64,000 bases of DNA from Bog-473 sp963753115. GTDB taxonomy: Bacteria; Actinomycetota; Acidimicrobiia; Acidimicrobiales; RAAP-2. The stretch spans positions 62,001 through 126,000 of the forward strand of contig CAVWBB010000002.1 in assembly GCA_963753115.1 (NCBI GenBank), given 5' to 3'. Below are positions 26,608 through 34,370 of the stretch, in pieces. The notes under the pieces are model-generated. The model worked only from the letters and a program-made list of their open reading frames with translations, made no database searches and was not told where the DNA came from. The stretch's first letter is position 1. Each line of letters opens with the position of its first letter. Position numbers and translations under genes: made by a program.

Positions 26608-26826
26608 GCCCTTCATGCCCGACCGGCGTCCATCGCCTCGGCAGTTGGTGCACCCATAACCGGAATATTTGTCCCCGCACCTTGGGACAACCTCGGACGC
26701 CGGAGTCGTCGACACGGCCGTGAGCGGCATGCTCGTTTCGCGATCCGCCGGAGGCAGTCCAACCGCTGGCGCAGAGCAGGTATCCGGTTGACGCCATCTG
26801 GACACTCCGGTGTGGCGACCTGCAGT

Positions 26827-26870
26827 GTCAGTTTAGATTGACGAATGAGGAATGTCAGTCCATACTGACA
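26827..26870 (+). promoter_or_regulatory. Promoter with two palindromic operators
   Basis: Two 16-bp inverted repeats share a consensus: GTCAGTTTAGATTGAC (26827-26842) and GTCAGTCCATACTGAC (26854-26869; extended by one T/A pair on each side). The first overlaps a -35 TTGACG (26838-26843) and the second a -10 CATACT (26861-26866), with 17 nt between the boxes. Transcription would start about 26873-26874, at the ATG itself. This is a strong candidate for autoregulation of the HTH/Clp-N operon and a leaderless mRNA. Confidence 0.7.
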
Positions 26871-26873
26871 GGC

Positions 26874-27086
26874 ATGGACATCGAGGAACTCAGCGTGAAT
26901 CTCTCGTCGGATGACCCGGCAATTGGGCTTCGCGCCTCATTGGCGCTCCATCGCCTGGCTGAGAGGGTCGAAGCGAGCCACGTCGCGTCGGCCCGGGAAA
27001 AGGGCTGGTCGTGGCAGCAGATCGGGGACGCTCTGGGCGTCACCCGCCAATCCGTGCATACCAAATACAACAAGGAGTCATCATGA
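26874..27086 (+). CDS. Small HTH DNA-binding protein
   Basis: A 70-residue protein whose second half is a helix-turn-helix: SAREKGWSWQQIGDALGVTRQSVHTKYNK. ATG 26874 is chosen because it coincides with the predicted transcription start; a TTG at 26838 would lie inside the promoter. The first half (LSSDDPAIGLRASLALHRLAERVEASHV) is a helical segment that could mediate dimerisation. Its stop overlaps the Clp-N gene as ATGA. HTH plus Clp-N pairs recur in actinobacteria, where the HTH is presumed to control the pair. Confidence 0.8.
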   Translation: MDIEELSVNLSSDDPAIGLRASLALHRLAERVEASHVASAREKGWSWQQIGDALGVTRQSVHTKYNKESS

Positions 27087-27595
27087 CCACCGATTCCGTT
27101 GCGCCAGAGGCGCTTCACGTCTGGGCCATGTATTTGCGGGCTAGTGAGGAGGCCCGCCGCCGAGGTGATCGCCGAACCGGCACTGATCACGTCTTGCTCG
27201 CTTTGTTGGAGGATCCCTCGATCGAAGTCGTTTTGGGCGTGAGCCTGCAGCAAGCTCGCCGGGCCCTTGAGTCGCTCGATCAAGAAGCCCTGAGTGCCCT
27301 GGGCTTGGGGTCGGGCGCCGACGTTCCCCCACTGCCGATGCGCGCCGTGCCGGAGAAGCCGACGTTCAGGGCCGTCATGAAAAAGGATCGCCTCCGCATG
27401 ACGCCCGCGGCGAAGAAACTGCTCGAGGAAGCGGTCAAGCCCAATCGCCGGAAGACCCAGGTCACGGCCCAGCAGGTGCTGGCCCAGATCCTTGCTCTCC
27501 AACCACCGGATCCTGCGGCGGTGCTGCTGGCCGCTCTCGGCGTCAACACGTCGGAGATTCGGCGTCGACTCGATGTGGTCGCGCCTGACAGCTGA
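27083..27595 (+). CDS. Clp N-terminal-domain protein
   Basis: A 170-residue protein with the double-helical repeat of Clp/ClpC N-domains but no AAA+ ATPase. Repeat one includes RRRGDRRTGTDHVLLALLEDPSIEVVLG; repeat two is RMTPAAKKLLEEAVKPNRRKTQVTAQQVLAQIL. These domains bind substrates or adaptors of Clp proteases, so the protein may act as a stand-alone adaptor or decoy. It is translationally coupled to the HTH gene and so falls under the two operators upstream. ClpS is encoded separately at 48.4 kb. Confidence 0.85.
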   Translation: MTTDSVAPEALHVWAMYLRASEEARRRGDRRTGTDHVLLALLEDPSIEVVLGVSLQQARRALESLDQEALSALGLGSGADVPPLPMRAVPEKPTFRAVMKKDRLRMTPAAKKLLEEAVKPNRRKTQVTAQQVLAQILALQPPDPAAVLLAALGVNTSEIRRRLDVVAPDS

Positions 27596-27678
27596 GTCCC
27601 CAACGACCTGCACGACTTCGAACTACCCACGCTGGTTGTGCAGGCAGTACGAATGCTGCGATTGGCTACCGTGTCTCT

Positions 27679-27945
27679 ATGAGCAGCCCGAAACTGCCCG
27701 GTGGTGTGGTGCACAAGCTTCCGGGGGACCTCCGTGTGGCCCTGATCGCCAATCCCACGGCGCTCGACGCCTGGATTGACATCACACCGCTGGCCCGCAA
27801 CGAGTTCATTTGCTGGGTCGAGGATGCCAAGCAGGAGAAGACCAGGGAGCGCCGCATCCGCCGGACTCAGGAAGAGCTGGAAGAAGGCCAGCGCCGACCG
27901 TGCTGCTGGCCGGGATGCGCACACCGCGAGCGCAACGGTAGGTAG
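27679..27945 (+). CDS. YdeI/OmpD-associated family protein (small)
   Basis: An 88-residue protein. HKLPGDLRVALIANPTALDAW is followed by the family core LTPLARNEFICWVEDAKQEKTRERRIRRTQEEL (here DITPLARNEF) and ends with a Cys-rich CCWPGCAHR tail. Related proteins consist largely of this helical domain, sometimes fused to DUF1905. The terminal CxxxxC could bind metal, but that is inference. ATG 27679 follows 83 nt after the Clp-N gene. Cellular role unknown. Confidence 0.75.
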   Translation: MSSPKLPGGVVHKLPGDLRVALIANPTALDAWIDITPLARNEFICWVEDAKQEKTRERRIRRTQEELEEGQRRPCCWPGCAHRERNGR

Positions 27946-28049
27946 CGGAGACTCGGCGCCCCAGCCCGCCAGGACAGCGGGGGGCGCCGCGATCTATCCC
28001 TCCGACCGTGGTGGGACTCGCTCTCGTCGAGATCATGAAGCGACGTGAC

Positions 28050-28423
28050 TCAGCTGATCAAGAGGCTCCGGAGCTGAACGACGTTTCCGTCAGGATCAAG
28101 CACGTCGTGCCGCACCAGACCCTGGAAGCGAAATGTTCGATCGGTGATGAGCCCGCCCGTTGCTCTGACGGCATCGAGTGCACCCTCGAGAGAGACGACG
28201 TCGAACACTGGTTTGATCGACGCACTATCGCGAGGATCCGGAGGTCGGGTGATCTCGATGTTCGCGACCTTTCCGCCGACATCGAATGGACCAAGACCTC
28301 CTCCCGATCGTTCACGACCCGGATGTCGCCCGAAGACTCTTGCAACGCCTCGGCATCAAGCACGGCCGCATAAAACGCTGCCACACGTTGGACGTCGGGC
28401 GAAAAGACAACGAGCGAGCCCAT
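28050..28423 (-). pseudogene. VOC-family protein with one frameshift
   Basis: ATG 28423 starts GSLVVFSPDVQRVAAFYAAVLDAEALQES, a good VOC N-terminus. Near 28285 the frame must change by one base to continue as VGGKVANIEITRPPD, VSLEGALDAVRATGG and the closing strand HDVLDPDGNVVQLRSLLIS, stop at 28050. With that single correction the protein would be about 124 residues, a normal length. Either a recent pseudogene or a sequence error. It lies 114 nt beyond the 3' end of the rph remnant, on the same strand. Confidence 0.7.
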
Positions 28424-28536
28424 GTCGAGACTGTAGCCATCCGGTCCCGAACCGCGACGAATGGCTCCTCGAGCCTGCCCTGCCCGCGGACGTCGTCCTT
28501 CGGACGCTGAGACAGGTCTCTCCGCCGCAGTCCCGT

Positions 28537-31163
28537 CTAGGGCAGAATCTCGAGGTACCCGTCCGTTCCATTGACGCGGATGCGCTGCCCGTCGCTGATC
28601 AGCTTGGTGGCTTGCTCCACGCCCACGACGGCCGGCAAGCCGTACTCCCGCGCAATGACTGCACCGTGGGTCATCAGGCCTCCCACTTCCGTCACCAGAC
28701 CACTGATCGCGACGAACGCGGGGGTCCAACTCGGGTCCGTGTAGGACGTCACCAGGATGTCCCCCGGTTCGAGATCGGCCTCCGCCATGTCGACGACGAC
28801 GCGGGCGCGCCCCTCGGCGATCCCGGCAGAGACCGGCAAGCCGGCCAGGGCACCGGCTGGCACGTCGTCGCGGCGGTATGCCCCGGCGACGACCTCGCCA
28901 TCCGACGTGAACACCCGGGGCGGCGTCAGCGCTTCGTACGACTTGAACGCGTCCTTGCGCTGCGAGATGAGCTGATCATCCGCGTGGTGCGTGCGTACGA
29001 CATCGTGGAGTTCTTGGAACGTGAGGTAGAAGATGTCCTCCCTCTCGCGAAGGACATGGGCCTGCACGAGTCGTCCCGCTTCCTCCAGGATCGCCTGCTT
29101 GTACACGAAGTAGCGGCTCACCATGCCGTACTTCGGATACTCGCGGTACCCGATGAAGGTCCGGACGCGGTCGATCATCCGCTTGACCTCTTCGGCCTTC
29201 TGCTCTCCGTCCGGCAACGCCCCCAAGCGCTCCAGCAGCGACTCCTCCTTCGCCCGGGCCTCCTGCAGGCCTTGCTCGAAACGCCGCTCGCCAGCACCCG
29301 GCTCGAAGTTCTTAATGTTGCCGAGGATCAAGGGCACGAGCGTGCTGGGGCGCTCGCTCCAACGCGGACGCGTGATGTCGATCTCTCCGACGCAGCGCAT
29401 GCCGTATTTGTCGAGGAAGGCTCTGATGGCGTCTCGGGCTTCCCGCCCGCCCTCAATGTTGGGCAGCTCGTCCAAGAATCTCTCGTCCTCGACGTGCTGC
29501 AGAAAAGCCACAACTTCGGGATGCGGGCGGATCACGTCCGCAATGCCCAGGAGTGCCAGACCCATCTCCGAGGTGACGTTGTGAGGGACGGACTGACTAA
29601 GCGTGTCGGCCGCGTTCTTCTCGCCCAACCAAGCATGCAGCTGGTCGTTGAGCCACCACGTGGCGTCCATCGCCGACATGAACACCTGATGGCTCTTCGG
29701 ATCGAACAGGATCCGCTTCAACTCCTGGAGATCCGCCAGAATGAAGTCGAACAGTGCCGATCCGGATTTCGTACGAATGTCGCGCCGCAAGGCGGCGATG
29801 GATTCCTGGGTCCGTCCGATCAGATCGGTGACGATGGCCGGATCGGTCTCGATGAGCGCTTGTGCACCACCCGTGTCGGCACCACCCGCTTGTCGCATCA
29901 CCTGGAAGCGGCCCGCCGAGGCTCTCGTCCCGGAGCGGCGTGATGAAGTCGTCGCGTTCGAGGATGGTCCTGAGCGCGTCTCCGATGAGGGGATCGCCCT
30001 TCCCAAGGCCCTCCAAGATGCCGGCGCGGCTCGCTGGCGACGCCAATCCCGAGGCAACATCGACGAAGAGCCTCCCGCCGGCCACGTACATGGGCCGTGC
30101 TGCGGTCATCTGCCAAAAGGAGAGCCCAAGGGGTTTCATCGCGTCGGTCATCATCTGCGCATGACCGACGGATACGTAGAGTGGTTCTCCTGGTCGCCCG
30201 CCACAGGGATGGGGAACAGTGTGGTGATCGGCCGGCTCTGGACGATCTCGAAGCTGTCATCCGCCAAGCACCATTCGATGTCTTGGGGGAGGCCAAAGTG
30301 CGCTTCGATCTGCCGACCGAGCGCGGCGAGTCGAACGATCTGCGCATCGGTCAGCGCGGGCCGTCCCTGGCGATCTGGCTCGATCGCGATTTCCTCGGTG
30401 CCGCCCGTCGGCGATGCGTAGATGGCCACCTTCTTGGTGGCGAGGGTCTTGGCGACGATGTCAGCGTCCCGCACCTCGTAGACGTCCGCGTTCACCCGAC
30501 CCGAGACCAGGGCCTCACCGAGGCCGAAGATGGCCTCGACGTACGTGACCTTCCTGTTCGATGTCACGGGGTCGGCCGTGAAGAGAATGCCGGCCGCCTC
30601 CGGCGACACCATCTGCTGCACAACCACGGCCATCCGGATCTTCCGCTGGTCGAATCCGTTCCGCAGGCGGTACGTCACCGCCCGCTCGCTGAACAGCGAA
30701 GCCCAACACCGCCTGATGTTCTCGAGCGATCGCCGTCGGCCCCACAACGTTGAGGTAGGTGTCCTGCTGGCCCGCGAAGGATGCCGTCGGCAGGTCCTCT
30801 GCCGTCGCGCTCGACCTGACCGCGTAGGGAGTCCGCTCACCGAGTCGGGCCAGCGAGCGAGCGATTGCCGCAAGCCAGATCGTCGGGTACGTCGACTTCT
30901 TCGATGGTCCGCCGGATCTCCGCGCTGAGTGTGCGGATCGGCTCACGAGCATCTGGGCTCAGGAGCGACAGTCGGGCAAGCCGATCATCGATCGACGGCG
31001 CGTGCGCGATGATCCGCCGGAACGCGTCCGTTGTCACGCAGAATCCGTCCGGCACGCGGATGCCCTCCATGCGAGAGAGCGCCCCCAGATGCGCGCCCTT
31101 GCCGCCAACGAGCGCACCCTGCGATTGGTTGATTTCCCGGAAACTCAGCACGTCGTTGCCCAT
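28537..31163 (-). pseudogene. rph: Rifampin phosphotransferase (rph), four frameshifts
   Basis: The gene from ATG 31163 covers the full length of rifamycin-inactivating phosphotransferases, which add phosphate from ATP to rifampin. The order is: N-terminal ATP-binding region (GGKGAHLGALSRMEGIRVPDGFCVTT; VRSSATAEDLPTASFAGQQDTYLN; MFTADPVTSNRK-like ILFTADPVTSNRK), the linker with DIEWCLADDSFEIVQSRPIT, the drug-binding domain, and the C-terminal swivelling domain with the catalytic His in GGLMTHGAVIAREYGLPAVVG. PEP synthase is related but less similar in these segments. Frame changes near 30872, 30725, 30155 and 29935 break it. The segments themselves have no internal stops, so the damage is recent or artefactual. 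Confidence 0.85.
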
Positions 31164-31264
31164 CGTCCACCTTCCCTCGAGTCCCTTCGGACCACATTCG
31201 TTCCGACTGTGGGTCGGTCCGCCCGCCCGTGGTTCGGTTTGCGGCGTGCATTGTCAGCACACCC

Positions 31265-31287
31265 GGAGCGCTTGCATCAAGGCCCCC
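31265..31287 (-). promoter_or_regulatory. Rifamycin-associated-element-like site upstream of rph
   Basis: On the plus strand GCTTGC-AT-CAAGGCCC (31269-31284 region) matches the rifamycin-associated element as I recall it, except for the central two bases. It is an imperfect inverted repeat about 100 bp before the rph start, the expected place. Read on the minus strand it contains a possible -35 TTGATG, with GACAAT 19 nt on as a weak -10. Confidence 0.6.
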
Positions 31288-31480
31288 ACCCTGGTGTACC
31301 TTGGTAATGGCGGGGAAGGACCGGCTTTGCGGCACATGGGCCCGTCGATCCTGAACCTGGGCTTCGGCCGAGGGCGATGTGGTGTTCGGCATCCCACGCG
31401 GCGCTCGCCCTTCGGTTCGATCGACCACTCTCCGAGGTTGCTCTCTCCCTATGATCGGCGCGACGCCGACTTCCGGGGGA

Positions 31481-32551
31481 ATGATGACGACTGAGACAGA
31501 GACCGCCTTCAGGGAGTTGCTGACGGAGGTGCAGGCCACGCACGACCGCATGGTCGAGCAGCTGGCCGACGACGAGGTCACCCTGCTCGAGGCCCACAAA
31601 TGGGTGCTCTCCATCCTGCAGGTGGCGTCCGAGGTGAACCTGTGGGCCGACAAGGCCCGGCCCCGCTTTGTCGAGATCGTCGGTCCCTACAAGAAGTGGG
31701 GTGGCGACAACGCCGACGCCTTCTACTGCTACGCGCCGATCGACCCCACCCGCACCTACCGGGTCACGCTCGCGCCGGGTGACGCCGTCTACATGTCGCT
31801 GACCGTCTACGGCGGCCCCGACGACGGCCGCTATTCAACGCGGATCGTCGGATCTGTCAACAGCCACGAAGTGGAGCGGGACGCGGACGGGGCCATCCAC
31901 ATCATCATGTCGCCGAAGGATCCGGCCGAGCCGGGTGTCGGCTGGATCCGACTCGAGCCCGATGCCGTGGCGGCCATCACCCGTGACTACCTCGACGATC
32001 CGCTGACGGGGCGCCGCGCCGCCTGGCACATCGAGGCGGACGATCCACCCGCGACCTACCGCCAGGACGATGCCGACCTGGCACGCCGGCTACGCGCCGC
32101 GACGACGTGGATACGCGAGCAGGCCAGCATCGTGCCCATTCCTCTCGGTACCCCCAACGCCATCGACCCGCCCTACCCGGTGCCGACCACGACCTTCGGA
32201 TGGGCCGCCGGCGACGCCGCTTACGCCATGGGCGCCTTCGAGTTGGCCGACGACGAAGCCCTCGTCATCCGCGGCCGCTCGCCGGAGTGCGTGTTCTGGA
32301 ACATCTGCCTCTGGAACCGCCTGCTCCACACCTACAACTACGACTACGAGCGGGTCACCCTCAACGGGGCCCAGGTCCAGTACGAGAGCGACGGATCTTG
32401 GATCATCGTCATCTCTGCCCGCCGTCCCGCCCACCCCAACTGGGTCTCGACTGCCGGCCACACGTCGGGCCGGATCTGGTTCCGCTGGTTCCTTCCCTCC
32501 CACACTCCGGAACAGCCGCAGGTGGAGGTCCTTCCGGTGGACACCGTATGA
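31481..32551 (+). CDS. DUF1214-domain protein
   Basis: A soluble protein of 356 residues from ATG 31481 (31484 is equally possible; GGGGGA precedes). The first half has SILQVASEVNLWADKARPRFVEIVGPYKKWGGDN (cited in part) and an ALIDPTRTYRV-like turn, APIDPTRTYRVTLAPGDAVYMSLTVYGG; the second half carries the DUF1214 beta-sandwich with FGWAAGDAAYAMGAFELADDEALVIRGRSPECVFWNICLWNR. Residues typical of DUF1214 aromatic-rich cores are present (W, Y and F clusters). Its stop overlaps the sulfotransferase start as ATGA. The pairing suggests action on the same hydroxylated or sulfated lipid-like substrate, which is inference. Confidence 0.8.
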   Translation: MMTTETETAFRELLTEVQATHDRMVEQLADDEVTLLEAHKWVLSILQVASEVNLWADKARPRFVEIVGPYKKWGGDNADAFYCYAPIDPTRTYRVTLAPGDAVYMSLTVYGGPDDGRYSTRIVGSVNSHEVERDADGAIHIIMSPKDPAEPGVGWIRLEPDAVAAITRDYLDDPLTGRRAAWHIEADDPPATYRQDDADLARRLRAATTWIREQASIVPIPLGTPNAIDPPYPVPTTTFGWAAGDAAYAMGAFELADDEALVIRGRSPECVFWNICLWNRLLHTYNYDYERVTLNGAQVQYESDGSWIIVISARRPAHPNWVSTAGHTSGRIWFRWFLPSHTPEQPQVEVLPVDTV

Positions 32552-33810
32552 GCGACAGACCGGGGACCGTACGCATCGACGACCTGGCCCAACCGCGCTT
32601 CAGCGACGAGGTCCGGGCCATCCTCGAATTCATGGAGGAGGCCGGGTCGCAGTTGACCCTCGACCCGTCCGAGCTCATGGCGACGGCCCGCGGAGAGACC
32701 GGACTGGACGACTTCGGCCCCGATGACTTCGTCGAGCGGCTGGCCGTGCTGTGCCGGGCCATGCGCGAGGAGGGGGGTTTCAATGGCGCGGGCATCATGC
32801 AGCAACACGTCTTCCTGCTCGGGCTGTTGAAGAACCGACTGCTCATCGAAGACCTCTTGCGGCGTCACCCCGAGATCCTCGACGAGCGAATCGTCGCGCC
32901 GATCATCATCTGCGGACTCCCACGCACGGGCACCACGCACCTGCACAACCTGATGTCGGCCGACCCTGCGCTGCGCTCACTCCCCTACTGGGAGAGCCTG
33001 GAGCCGGTCCTCGCCGAGTCCGAGCGGCCCGCGCCCGGGCACCCAGATCCTCGCCTGGGGCGCACCGAGATGGCCCTCTCCTTCCTCAACACCGCGCTGC
33101 CGTACTTCAACCGGATGCACGAAATGACCGTGGAGCACACCCACGAGGAGATCCAGCTGCTCGCCATCGACTTCTCGACCATGCTCTTCGAGACGACGGC
33201 GCCTATGCCGACCTGGCGCGACGCCTATCTGACCCGCGACCAAAGGCCTTCCTACGCCTACTTGCTCAAAGTCCTCAAGGTGCTGCAGTGGCTGCGGGGT
33301 GGCACCCGCTGGGTGCTGAAGACGCCCCAACACCTGGAACAGTTCCCGGCCCTGGTCGACGTCTTCCCCGATGCGACGTTCGTCGTCACGCACCGCGACC
33401 CCGTCTCGGTGACCGCTTCCATGGTGACGATGATCGCCTACACGGCCCGCCTGACACGCAACGAGGTGGACGTCGAAGCCATTGGGCGCTATTGGTCTGA
33501 TCGCCTCGAACGTATGCTCCGCCGCTGCGCCGACGAACGCGATGCCCTTCCGGCCGACCGCACCATCGACGTGCGCTTCGACGAGTTCATGGCCGACGAC
33601 CTCGCCATGGTGGCGCGGGTCTACGGTCTGGCCGGGCAACCGCTGGACGAACGCGCCCGGGAAGCGATGACCTCCTTCATGGCGGACCACCCCCGGGGCC
33701 GCCACGGTGCAGTCGAGTACGACCTGGCCCAGTTCGGTCTGGACGGCGCCGAGCGACGGCACGCACTGTCGTTCTACACCGACCGCTTCGGAGTGACGTC
33801 CGAGTCGTAG
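32548..33810 (+). CDS. Sulfotransferase-family protein
   Basis: A 420-residue enzyme expected to transfer a sulfuryl group from PAPS to a hydroxyl. The PAPS 5'-phosphosulfate loop is IIICGLPRTGTTHLHNL (residues about 119-135); the 3'-phosphate binding part is FVVTHRDPVSVTASMVTMIAYT with the conserved Arg and Ser. An N-terminal helical domain of about 110 residues is usual for the Sulfotransfer_3-type mycobacterial proteins. ATG 32548 overlaps the DUF1214 stop by 4 nt. No PAPS-synthesis genes are in the window. Confidence 0.88.
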   Translation: MSDRPGTVRIDDLAQPRFSDEVRAILEFMEEAGSQLTLDPSELMATARGETGLDDFGPDDFVERLAVLCRAMREEGGFNGAGIMQQHVFLLGLLKNRLLIEDLLRRHPEILDERIVAPIIICGLPRTGTTHLHNLMSADPALRSLPYWESLEPVLAESERPAPGHPDPRLGRTEMALSFLNTALPYFNRMHEMTVEHTHEEIQLLAIDFSTMLFETTAPMPTWRDAYLTRDQRPSYAYLLKVLKVLQWLRGGTRWVLKTPQHLEQFPALVDVFPDATFVVTHRDPVSVTASMVTMIAYTARLTRNEVDVEAIGRYWSDRLERMLRRCADERDALPADRTIDVRFDEFMADDLAMVARVYGLAGQPLDERAREAMTSFMADHPRGRHGAVEYDLAQFGLDGAERRHALSFYTDRFGVTSES

Positions 33811-33839
33811 GACTCGTCCCTGCCGACGGCTGAGACCAA

Positions 33840-34364
33840 TCAGCGGATGGCGGAACGACGGATGCGTCCCCAACGGCGCGCCACGTGGACGCAGAGGTAC
33901 GCCAGCAGCACGAGCGCCGACAGCACGTGCCACCCCATGTCGCGGAATGGGATCCCGACCTCACGGGGATGCAGGATCACCTGGTTCCCAGAGACCAGAT
34001 CGTCGATCCCGGAGACGAGCACGTTCAGAGTCAGGATGGTCAGCATCACGTCAGACCACGCCAACCGCCCCCGTCGGCGGAACCACGTGCGGGCCCGGCC
34101 CAGGTTCCCGACCAACCGAGCCACGGTGTGGCGACGCTGCACCACGTGAACGATCGCCAACGCCACAAAGGCCGACCCGGCGACCAGATGCGGCCATCCC
34201 TCGGTGATCAACGTCACGGTGGCCAGCGAGGTGGCGAACGTCGCCAGCAAGAGCAGGTGGACAGCGAAACGGGTTCGCATCCGGCGGCCTTGGGCCACTG
34301 CGGCACCCGGTGACGGAGAGGGGCCCTCGCTCGTCACGGGGGCGGCGTCACCTCGAACCGTCAC
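33840..34364 (-). CDS. DUF4405-like membrane protein
   Basis: A 174-residue inner-membrane protein with four hydrophobic helices (about residues 30-52, 57-76, 107-125, 145-165). Histidines lie inside or beside helices at RFAVHLLLLATF, IVHVVQRRH, GWHVLSAL and CVHVARRWG, a spacing suggesting bis-histidine haem ligation as in cytochrome-b-like DUF4405 proteins. GTG 34364 begins 6 nt after the stop of the FtsX permease, making it the last gene of the padR-ABC operon. Its role there is unknown; a redox partner is possible. Confidence 0.75.
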   Translation of the reverse strand: MTVRGDAAPVTSEGPSPSPGAAVAQGRRMRTRFAVHLLLLATFATSLATVTLITEGWPHLVAGSAFVALAIVHVVQRRHTVARLVGNLGRARTWFRRRGRLAWSDVMLTILTLNVLVSGIDDLVSGNQVILHPREVGIPFRDMGWHVLSALVLLAYLCVHVARRWGRIRRSAIR

Positions 34365-34370
34365 GGTCCC

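Noticed and set aside
28537..31163. Phosphoenolpyruvate synthase or pyruvate phosphate dikinase
   Set aside because: The segment pattern (TASFAGQQDTYLN, TSNRK, SFEIVQSRPIT and the C-terminal GGLMTHGAVIAREYG) and the upstream RAE-like site fit rifampin phosphotransferase better.
31164..31480. Right attachment site of the tRNA-Gly element near the rph promoter
   Set aside because: No copy of the tRNA 3' end could be found here by eye; the boundary stays undefined.
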